The notes under the pieces are model-generated. The model was not told where the DNA came from. It saw nothing but the letters and a program-made list of their open reading frames with translations, and did no database searches. A stretch of DNA of 64,000 bases, from contig NW_019774491.1 in assembly GCF_001039355.2 (NCBI RefSeq), forward strand, positions 140,630 to 204,629. Direction: 5' to 3'. The position numbers and the translations under genes were made by a program. Of the stretch, positions 40,401 to 52,600 are shown piece by piece; the stretch's first letter is position 1, and each line of letters opens with the position of its first letter. Origin of the DNA: Lingula anatina (taxonomy: Eukaryota > Brachiopoda > Lingulata > Lingulida > Lingulidae).

Positions 40401-43400
40401 ACTGATTACTCTAGTGGTATGCTCTTTCATGTTATTTTTAAGCTATTTCACTAAATTTTCTACTTGTTTAATGTATCTATTTGTTCAAAAAAGAGATTTG
40501 AAACCTAGCATCTATTAGGTAGGAAAGAAATATTGTAATATGAAATTATTGGCCAGTGCATCCAAGACAAAAAGAACATTAAAATTAATAATACCTACAA
40601 AAAAACTGATAATGTGCAACAATGTGAGTGTGTGCGTGTGTGTGTGTATGTGTGTGTGTGCACACATGAGAGCACACCCTGAGCCATACATAAACTATAG
40701 ACAAAAAGCACCAAAAAAGGAACATAAAACCTATTTGACATTATCCGTGATGTACCAACAAGATAATATTTTTGTCTTTTCAGATGCAAGCAAAGAAATC
40801 CATCTGACACTGGATATAATAGACTCCCAGTTGGTTTGACAAAAATTATACGTCAACACACAACCAATCCCAGCCACGAGAAACAGAAAACAAGAATTTT
40901 TTTACCATTCATCACACTGTTGTCCATTTTTCCCAAAGAACTAAGGATACAAAACTATATTTTATAGTTTGAAATTTGCTTGAGTGATCACAAGAGTAAT
41001 TTGAGGGTATTGATCTCCAAAATGAAAACCCATTAGTCCCACAGCGTGTCCCCAGAGGCCGCACGCGTTCCCTTGAACTGACATAATTGTGATCTATGTG
41101 TGGGGAAATGTGCACCTTCATCATCACAAACACCAGATGAATCATGCACACAGACAATGGTCCTGGTAGACATACAATGATAGCCATGGCTGATGCTCTG
41201 CTACAATACTGACAGTTTATCCAGACTGCGATGAATTTTTCATATAACTTACGTAGTATTCGTTTCACTGATTCACATATAAGTTGCATTCGAAGTATGT
41301 GCAACAATAAATGCATACATATCTAAAATAAAGGATAAGTGTTGAGGCCATAGTTCGTTGGATAATATATGTGTAAGAAAGAGATTTGTAGTAGTTGAAA
41401 AGCCAAACTTATTTACAGCACCAGGACCATTTTGCAAACAAAATCTACTATGTTCAAAGCAGCTATTCAAACCTGACTTTCATGTTTGCACCTTCATAAA
41501 GCAAAGGAAAATCAACAACTTCATTCAGTAAACAGCATTCGTCACAACAAACTTTTCCCATGTAGTACACTACCTTCAATTCCACCCCCCCCCCCAATCA
41601 CCACCCACACTCAAACTAATGAAACTTTGGTCACATTTCACATGAATTGGGGATCCCAAAACTTTTTGACCTAACTTGGTGACCCCATTATATACTGATG
41701 ACAGTGACAAATGGCACTTTAACCATGGTCTAGTGTCACTGAAAAGGAAAAGGCTATGCTACATACAAAATGCATCTTTCATGTAACAAGATTAAGGTAA
41801 TACAGACTATTAACTTGATCAAGTCAATTCTACCAACTAACAGCGTTACTGAAGGGAAAAAAATATGTCGGCAGCAAACGCAAAGACAACCACTGGGTCT
41901 GCAGTAGCCTAAAATTGTATGTGTTATTCATCATCTCCTTTTCCTTTATTTGATTACTTCTTTCTTAAACATACACTTCATAATCTTGCCTTATCTTTTC
42001 CTTGCAATGATTTCCCTGGGGACAAATATATATCATCTTTTAAGTTGACATGCACCAATTAAGTTTTTTTTTTCCTTTTGCAGAAAACAAGTGTTTGATC
42101 TTCCGCTATCTATTCCTCTTTATATCTAACATTCTCTATCAACAACATTTAGTCATAAATATCTAATCAAATTTGGATGTGATAAAAAAATCTCTGGCGT
42201 GCAGATCCCGACAGGTTCATTTCTGATGACTCACGTTGTAAACTGCATTAAAGAAATGGCTCTCAGAAGATAAATTACACATGGGAAAAAGAAAGAAAAT
42301 GAGTTGCTCAGCTCAAATATGATTACAACTTGTTCCTCGTTACCCCTCCAACACTTCCCCTCCCAGGTTCATCGACATGATCATAGCTCTCTCTACATGT
42401 TCCTTGGCCAACTGTCAAATCCTCAATGTCTGTTTGATTTCTTTATAACACTGTGTACCTTACTAAGTAAGCTAAAGTAACACTCTTTTGAACTTATTCA
42501 TTGATCTAAAATAATATGAGATTGGTCTTAAGTTTTGGTTACAAGTTTGAACATGATTGAATGTGCTGATGGTAGGAAAAAATTGAAAATCTTGTAGCCT
42601 ACAGTTTATTTTAGCATATGGCCTATGAATTCTGGGGTTAAATTCTCAAAAGTATTTAAACACTTCAAAATATTCAATTACTTTTCAGAGTTGAATTCAC
42701 ATGTTTACTTAGTTTTTTAAATCCCAATAAATATTATCATTATCAATTGTCCAAAAGCCGAAGGCATAACAGGGGTTCCTAATGTAGTTTGGCCATATGC
42801 TTTAGTTGATTTCAGGACAACCTAAGATTGAATGAGAACAAGATTTGGGTCACTTTGGACATTTGAATACATAACTATAAAAGCTTGTTTAATTCCCTCT
42901 TGAACTAACGCCACATCACTTTAACTAATGTTTTTAAAAACATTCTGCTTACAATACCATAGTTCCAACTCTATGCTAGATCACATTTACCTAGATATCT
43001 CATATAAGGCAAACTATTAGTTTCTACATTTCGATCTAAATTACAGGCACTGTGTTTCAGTAAGGAAACCCTTAATGTCAGTAATTTGTTTCAAATTTAT
43101 CAAGTGTGAGCCATTACCTATATTAAACATGTAAATTAAGTACAATACACAATTTACAGGTTATTCAGGATAGGCACATTTGTGGTGTTTTTGAGGAAAA
43201 GTCTTTGAAATGCGTTGCTCTTATGGACAACAGGCAAAATGCCTTCTCATCTCATGAACAGGGATGGGATGAAAGAATGTGAAGTACCCCACCCCCAACC
43301 TGACACCCCTGCTTATTGATCAATTCATACAAAAACTCTCTTTCACACACGAAAACGATGAAAACTGCCAAAAAAAGAGAGTAAAAATCACACCCCTAAC

Positions 43401-43663
43401 ACTGTATACATGATACTTGAATGTGAATTCCAGTTTCAAGTATAAGCATCATACATTGTGAAGGTCTACAAATCATTATGTTTTATCAATACAAGCATTA
43501 ACTATCAATACAAACATTAACTATAGATACACATTAGTCTCTGTATGTCTTTTAAGAAAAGTCAAGGTTTGACTATCATGAAAAGGGAGGGGGGACTAAG
43601 GATTGAGATGTCTGTGAAGAAAGCCATAACCATCTACCTGGGAAGCCACCTGGGCCTGTATCT

Positions 43664-43694
<31 letters not shown>

Positions 43695-46600
43695 ACACAC
43701 ACACACACAGAGTAAACCTCTACTTAGAAAACTGCTATTACAGATAGCATTAGCCCTCAATTACATGACATCTTTCTGAAGTCAGAAATTGAGATAATAA
43801 CACATTCTGCCTGTCACCAGGAAGTTATGACAATCAAATTTTGTCAACTGCTCCTCCCTCCTTTGCTAGGGGAGGTGGTTGACTTCCTGGCCCCTATAAT
43901 CTAGATCTGTGTTGATGGATTGGTTTCACGATTTTTTGCTTGAAAAAGACTTCTTATTGTGGTGTTTGTTCCCCAAATCTTCATTTTGAACAAATAAACA
44001 GGTAACAGAGGGCACTAAAGCCTTCTAACCACAGTCGTTACTACACCGTCTCCATAATAAGATCACCTGTTTGCTTCTAAGATAACACAGTTTTATGAAA
44101 TCGTTTCCCTCTGCTTTTTAAATTTTTTCTTAACCAAAAGCAAAAAAGGATTTTTAAAATTTGTTTAAAGTAAACATGTATACCTCATTGTTATTCTCTA
44201 CCAGGAACCCTGCTGGCTGTTCTAGCCATTACAAAATAGATGAAGGGTTATTTTGTCTCTGCTAGAACAGCAAGAAGGGTTTCTGTGTGCTACTGTGGTA
44301 GAAATACCTGTGGTAGAAATAGCAGGCCCGTAGCCAGCAATTTCAAAAGGGGGGTTCTTTTTCTGAAAAAGTGGACCTTTTTCCATAAAAACTTTATGTA
44401 CCTAGATCAAATTTTACCCAGAGTGGACCTTTTCCCACCAAAAGGGGCGGTTCTTTCGAACCCCCCGAACCCCCCCCTGGCTACGGGCCTGAAATAGGGT
44501 AATTAGAAAATTTATGGATGGGAAATAGTTTTATAACAAGATGGAAATAAACCTGAATGACTCTTACACTGATTCCCTGACTTAAAACTTCCCTATTTCA
44601 TGTTGCTTCAGCACTACAACTTTCGTGATATCTTTGTCATAAAATATGACATCTTTATTAAATATGTACAGCTTTTTTTCTTTGCCTGATGGGTAAGTCT
44701 TTATATTAACAACAATGTTTTGTACTCTTTACAATGGCCAGGTAAGGCACTACACGCACACACAGATTCCTTCCTGTATCAGTTTGTTAGTGCATTTTTT
44801 ACATTGAAGTCTACCATTTCCTACCAGTATGCAAGGTATCATATGTTCTATACAGGTTTTTCTAACAGTCCTGTTGTCACAGCTGGCATTGTATCAATGT
44901 TAAAACATTTTTCTCTCTAGTTCATATTGCCTACAGCTAAATGAGGAACATACAGGTCAAATTTTTTTATAACCCACATTTATGGCATGCAATTTAAATG
45001 TTCCTGCAAGTTACGTGTAATAAAGTATTGCTCTCATTTTCATTCGACTCAGTTTCTTTAAATGGTATCAGGTCAAAACTAAGATCCATTTTAAGTTGAA
45101 TCTTTGGTCAAAACAAACATGTTCATGTGTATTATTTCATATTATATCTTTCAAAAGTACACTTCTTAGAGTTCATCACTAATTTTGCCTTCATAAACAT
45201 ACCTTAATTTTTTCCTTCTTTTAATTTTAATCTCTTTTTTTTTAACAAAGGAGTTTAAGTATTCAAAATACTATATAATTACAGCAAGTCATTCAGAGCT
45301 GATTTATATAAATAAGAAATCTTGCTTTAAATTTTTATAAACAATATGCCCCCCTACTGTCTTTAACAACTTCATCCTCAAAGCTTACAAGATATATGAA
45401 GACCATTGCCTGCCAGTACCTTTCTGGGGTGAAATGTTACACTATTAACATTCAGGTTATTGCCAAAGAAAATGTTCGAAAGTGAGAAAAAATGTGTGCA
45501 TTTTTACATCTGGTCGGGTGAGAAGGGCGAACTCATTGAAATAACCACTTTCAGGGGTCGCTGCTTGCCCCTTAATGATAGAAATGGCACCCGTCTTTTT
45601 CAGTGTTTTATTAAGATAGCAAGGCATATGATATATTTATCACATTTCTGATATATATCAGTAAGTACTTCAAGTTTTATTTCTGAAACAGGCCAATAAA
45701 GTGATCAAATAATGCTGTAACTGTTCAAATGCTACATTTCAAGGGTGCACATTGTTCTATATGTTGTTCTCATTGATAAAACTTTACACTACAAAATTCA
45801 CAATCAAGTCTACTCATAATATCACACCATAGGCATCTCTTTTGTACTCCTACTAAGTACTTGCATACATTTCCTAACCCCCATTTTAACTACTAGCACA
45901 CTATATTTTGCTTGAAATATTTTTAGCATCTTACGCTGATTCACAATTTCAACACCACTGTAGTTTTATTGATACTAACAACTGCCTGCTGCACTGTCTG
46001 CTGAAAGTTAGACGCTTCCATTCCCTGACAGTTCCCCCCTATAGTTCCCTGTTGTAGATTACATGTACTTTACACAGTAACGTAAACTGTGAGCAGTAAT
46101 TGACATGTGGTGTGACCGAGTAACTTAGAAGTCTGCCTCACACCTCTCAGACAACCTGTCTTGTTATATTACTAATAAATGAGATGCAAGACAAGGGCAA
46201 TTTTTAATGATCTGGTAAAGAACTAACAAGCAAGAAAACATGGGATCGTGAACAAACTTGCGCACATCGTAGAGATTCACTGAGATGGACAGACTTCCAA
46301 CACAGCAGCACTGATAAATGAGAGCAGTTTCTAAACTGTAAAGGTAAAAACAAGGAGTCATAAAATCTACCAAAGTGGCCTCATTAAACAATCTCCATTA
46401 ACAGAATGTCAAAACCATTTAATCTCTCTTTCCTTTATCACAGCTTGAGGTAGGCCACTCAAATGAAATTTAAAACTTCTCAAATATTAAAAAAATTCAA
46501 GAGTCACCACTTAGGAATATATTTTTTCCTCTCCCTTAAGAGCCATGCACCTTCATGAATCGGGGAGGCAAACACTTCCCTCGACCATAAATTAGCTATA

Positions 46601-49600
46601 AATCACAGGTATTTTAAACGGGTTGTCACCGGGTACAATGACAAGTCTGCCTGGTTCAGCTATGCATGGCTGGTATGAGCTGCTGAACTACACGCTAGAA
46701 GGGTGGCCATTTCTTTTATATAAATGTTCATCGAGCTTAAACTTTAGCATGGGGTATCTTCAAGTTCAAGGTGGCAAGACATATAGGAATAAACAGATTA
46801 GGAAATTTTGCTATAAATCAACTGTAGATCTATTACTAGTAGTTAGCTTTAACGACATCTTTTATTAAAATGTGGCAAAATATGATCATTCAAAAGATAG
46901 CAATTTATTTTCCAGCCATGAAAATTCTATTGTTCTTTATACTGAGCACTGCAGTGGCATCTTAAAATAGATGTATTGGGTACAAAATTAATTAGTAAAG
47001 AGAAGTAAGCTTTCTGCTGCTACTTCTTATGTTTTTATTTTCATGTCTTTTTTTCTTTACTTCTATCTTGAGATTATTTTTGGCATGTTGATAGTCAATA
47101 TAGCTGCAATTTGTTTTACACTTAAGACTGATCTCATCACATTTGCTGATAAGATTTGTTATCAACCCATCACATAGAAACGAGATCCATCAGTGAAACG
47201 TGAGTTTTATGACAAAATCATTGTTTCCAAGTTGACAAAAACTGCTGCTCTTTGATGTCAGCCATTCCAATTTTGACTAATCACTCTGCCTAGATCAAAA
47301 GAAAATTGACCTATCCTAAATGATCTGTACACTTTGGAAATGACTCTTTCTCATTTCAGCACTAATTGCTTGGATCATGTCAGAAATCCCTTCCTGTATA
47401 CCACCAAAAAACAACTTGCATCTGGCATTTTGCTGAAACCACTACAGACAAGCTTCTGTTTCCCTTCTTTTCACATCTTTACCCTAGGTAATATATGTGT
47501 GCTGTGCTGTAAGATTGACTTTTAATGGCAATATACTATAATCACAATCAGAAAACCAGCTGACTTAATTGGGCCATGCTGTCCAATCATGATTGGAAAC
47601 TGAATTGAGGGGCCCTTTTTTAAAAAGCTATTCCGAGTGAGTTAACGCAGTCATACAGTCTTCATTTCCTATGCCAGGGTACTTTCCCTTTTCACCTGCA
47701 TAGTTGGCAGAATGTCTGCTGGGTCTGCTTGATCTTGAGATCAATAATTTCTATGGTTTCTTCTAGTGTGGACATTTTCACCTGTGAGTCAGCCATGAAA
47801 GTGGTTATGCAGAGCAGCTGACTGCATTAGGGCCACTCCCAGGGGGCTGCACCAATATCATTGTTCATGCTAACAAGTGTATTTCACACCAAGCATACCA
47901 GAATGCACTCAATGGGGCAATAAGGTTGACATACCAGGCAATATTCTCCATAGTAAAGTCAGCGTGACATTATTTTCATAATTACATTTTACTTTTTTTG
48001 CAGTAACAACATAATTGCATACAATAAAAAGTCAGTTAATTTTCCACTTTTGAAGCACCTTTAAACATTCAGCCACAATAGCTACTCAATTATTTAACCA
48101 CTGCTGCCATTAAACCATTTCCCACAGCAACCAAAATCACTACTGCAACTTTGTCCGAATAAATAATGTCATAGGCCACTGGTTCAATTCAAGGCAGAAA
48201 TGTAACACCAAGGTTCGAGAGAAACTGAGCTGAAAAAGAGGACACTCAGCCATTTTTGTCTGTGATTAACCTTGACAGGTGAACCGAAAAAAGTTCTGTC
48301 TAAAAAATGAGAAAGAAGAGTGGAAGAACAAGGTGTGCTATAATTTCTGTACACATATCTTAAATGAGCTGGAATAATAATCGGAGGGTGCTTCTGGCAC
48401 ACTGCTATGATCTCATTTTCTTTCACTGCACCTTAGCAAACTGATGGTGGCTGTCAAAGTACATATGAGAAATATGGTAGACAGCATTTAATTTTGATAA
48501 AAATTCACCCATCTTTCAGAAGAAATGGAGTAAACACGTTTATAATTTTAAAATGCATAATTTGTAAGTAAGATCTAAAACAATACCACACTTAAGAGAA
48601 AAAGATGGTGCATGTGATATGATTTAGACTATTTTGGCTGTTTAAAACATTAAGGGGAAGGGGGCTCATACACAACATGTACTTTGTATTCTCTGTCTGA
48701 GTTGTCTACCACAGTCATCAGATAGTCCCCAGGTAAATTACCAGGTAACAAGTGCACATCCAGACAGATAACCCAGATCTTATGGCCTCTTATCTACTGC
48801 TTGTGATGATACATCACTGCAATTTCAGTACAGCACTCATGCTATCTTCTGCTGGGCCCTGCTTATTACATACACATGCGCACATGCCCGTGCGAATAAA
48901 ATATTCACTTTCTTAGTTCTAAATTAATATGGGCAACTTCTTAAAACTTAAAAAAATTAAAAAGGGATTATTTTGCATTACAAGTACATCCACAAATAAT
49001 TGCTTTTAGTTTCTGTAGAATGATGAGTGAATAGCCAGAGCTAAATATCATGTTAGAGCTAGTTTGGAACTTGCATGCTATGGCATGACAAACAGAATAA
49101 CATGGGGATCCTTGGAGACACGCTTCCCACCTTATCAATAGGAAAATAATCAAACTGAACTTTTCATGACTGATTGGCCATTGGAAACATTTGCCTGGGT
49201 GTGAAGTGAAGCTGATAGGTTGAAATTAGAAGGACTCTAATCATATTTATTACCCCAGAGGATGCAGTGGGCATCTTCCATTGTGCTCAAAGAAGTTATA
49301 GAATTTAAAACGCCAAAAGAACAGCTTTCAAGTGTCTGTTTCAACTAGTGTGACTTAAACAACTTAGCAGGTATAATACTAAACCTGCCAAATACCATTA
49401 TGCTTTTAACGCTTTTGGACGAAAATCCCCATAACAAAGTCAGGAGGATCAGAACTTAAAACTACCGCCAGGGATATAGAACTTTGCCTGCTCAATACAT
49501 CCTGCATGACTAGCAATCCGCCTTTGAATAAAGGCTTAAAGCAATATTAGAGTAAGTAAAGAGATTAACCCCACATCTTACGTTTCACCACTTCATCCAA

Positions 49601-52600
49601 CTGTTTACCTAGACCATAACCTGCGATAGCTCTCGGGGAGAATCAGTCAATACCTCGGCATAGCTAGTGGTGTTGACCCAGGCCTCCACCCTTTGTTCGG
49701 GCCAAAGTAAAATTTTGCAAAAGACTGAACATTTATAAAAGCTCAAACTTTCTCTTTCAGTATAAGGCTAGAAAAACAAGGTTGTTGGTGTTGTAAGAAC
49801 TTGAGCCTGCACAATTCAACTTATGGGGCAATTGTGTTCATCATCTGCTCTTAACAATAAGTTATCTTAGGAAACATCTACAAATATATAGGATTCTATA
49901 ATATTTATAATTGTAATCTATGCTATTACTCAACATTTGCAGTATTGTATTACCTGGGAGTTTTGAGCTGAAAATGTCAAAGCACTCAAACATAGACATG
50001 TGATTTCTAGTTTTGTTGCTACTTACAGTCTTAAATAAGACTTGTGAAATAGCAGAGTTCACATTCCAAATTAATTTCTACTTTATGAATGAAGTTATTG
50101 CTTAGTTTGAAGGATCTGCTTGCACCTTTTTCAGCTACTATATCAAATCAGCACTTCTGACTTGCGTCATATATAATAATTATTGTAGACATGAAAAATG
50201 TGAGGAATTTTAACATAAACTTACTTTCTACCTCGTTGAGGTAAAAATAAACATGTATGTTTGTGCAGAGGGCTCAAAGAAATATGCTCTGCAATATACA
50301 CCATAAAACATCAGTTCTGACATTTTTTTTCAATGATAATGGTGAAAATGTGCTTTAAACAATGACCACATTTCTTCAGACTGACCCATGCTCCTAAAAA
50401 TCATAGTTTGCTATTTTAGGAAACATAGTTGAAATGGTCCTAATACTGACACAAATAATTTGCATCTATAGTTAGGCTCTATTCCCATAGATTTTAGACC
50501 GATCTATCCCTGTGGGGAGTCTCACTAGATTACTTTCAGATAATCCAACTAAATGTCCGTCCCGCCTACTTCAAGCTGTAAGGGGATAATTAACTTTCGT
50601 GTCCGCCCGGCTGACAGCTATTTAGCGTGAACCCCCAGGGAATTAGGTCGATCTAAAGTAGGTCGATCTAATCTATGGAAATGGGGTGTAAATCTTAACC
50701 CTTGGACTGTAGCCTATTTAATTAAATGTTAAAACAGTAACAAGGTGAGAAATTATGATTTGAATGGTGGGGGAGGGGGGAAATGCAAATTCATGTACTC
50801 ACCAGACACCATCACAGAAAGAGTTCCGTTGGTTCTAACATCAGAATTCAGGCGAGAATCGAGACGTATCCATCCTGTATCTCTATCCAGGTGTAAGAGT
50901 CCAGCTTCGTTACCCGATGTAAAACGATAAGTCAGCTCTGCTGTCTCATCAGGATCGTAGGCAGGGACCTTGGCAATATATCCAGTTGGGAAATGATTCT
51001 TGTAGTTGTTGAAAATGATCTTAAAATGTTCCAATTGTGGTTCATTGTCATTCACGTCCAGCACACGAATTATGATGGTCGCCTCACTAAGCAATGTGCC
51101 AGAGTTGGCCCTTACTTTCACCTCATAGGATTTCTTAGAAGACTCATAATCTAATTCAGTGAGAGTCCTCAAAATGGCTGTATCTCCTGGACCATCAACA
51201 AGCTCGAACGCGTCGGCATCCATGCCTCCTCTGATCTGGTACGTGATCTGTGCATTAGTGCCATCATCTGGATCCCTTGCTCTTATGGTGCCCACCGTGG
51301 ACCCTATTGGACTATTTTCAGGGATTTGTACCGTGATTTGGCTAGTCTCAAAGACAGGGGCGTTATCATTGATATCACTTACATCTACTGTGATGTGGAC
51401 TGAAGTAGACCTTGGCGGGTCTCCTCGATCAATGGCATATGCAATCAGATCGTACTGGGCTATACGCTCTCTGTCTAACGGCTTTGCCACATAGATGGTA
51501 CCCAAGGTTTCATCAATCATAAAGTCACCGTTTCCACTGTTACCCCCTTGAAAAGAATAACGAATCATTCCGTTTGATAAAGTGTCCGCATCTGTTGCTG
51601 AAATTTCAGTAACTCTCGTCCCTGACAACGCATCTTCTGAAATCCGCCCAGTGTAGGTGTCCTTTGAAAATATTGGAGAGTTGTCGTTGAAATCATCAAT
51701 GAAGATTTCCATTTCAGTGACATCAGACTGTGGAGGATTACCTTTGTCTGTTGCTGTCACAGATAAAAAATATGATGGGTTTACCTCTCTGTCAAGTGGC
51801 CGCCTTGTGCGAATATCTCCAGTTGTTGGGTTGATTTCAAAGTCATTGTTATCCTGCAGGGTGTACTCTATTTGAGCATTTGTTCCCACATCATCATCAA
51901 GAGCAACAACTTTGTAAATACTTGTCCTGACGGGAACATTTTCTAACACCCGTGTGGAGTATGGCTCTCCTTGAAATATGGGTCTGTGTGTATTAGCATC
52001 AGACACTGCAATATTAACAGTGGCCGTGTCCTTCAGAGTGCCTGTGTCCTCTACAACAATGGTAAGAATATAACGATTCTGAACTTTATAATTCAAGGGC
52101 TGAGCAAGAGTTATAATTCCTTTCCCCATCTGTCTGGTGATTCGGAAAGTGTTCCCAATGTTACCACTTTCTATGGTGTAAACAAGGCCATTGTTCTGGT
52201 TGGCGTCTAAATCCGTTGCTGTCACTTCAGCGACCACACGCCCCAGCTGCAGCTCTTCCGACACTGTGATGTCATATGTGCGTGGATTGAACAATGGTGC
52301 ATTATCATTTACGTCAATGACATTCACTCGCACACTAGCACTAGCCGATCTAGGAGGGGTCCCCCTGTCGCGCGCTTCCACCATAAATTCATACTCTGCT
52401 GACGTCTCTCGATCTAAAGCAGCGTTTGTGGTTATAACTCCCGTACTTGACTGTATGGCAATAGGCATGTTTGGAGGAGAATTTTTAATGGTATATATGA
52501 TGTTTCCATTAGAACCAGAATCCCTATCAAAAGCCTGAACCTGGGTGATAGTGGTTCCCACAGCAGCATTTTCCTTTATGTTTTCTACATAGGAAGATCC

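Larger units (their letters stand above)
26620..50802. other. CELSR intron 1
   Basis: A 24.2-kb intron as assembled, with no recognisable exon on either strand. It contains the threefold segment 34490-41357 (probable assembly artefact), a 'CAGGCCCGTAGCC' element at 44323-44491, a (CA)n tract at 43663-43709, a third foldback element at 50479-50696, and a homeodomain-site-rich stretch near 30430-30620. Confidence 0.7.
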
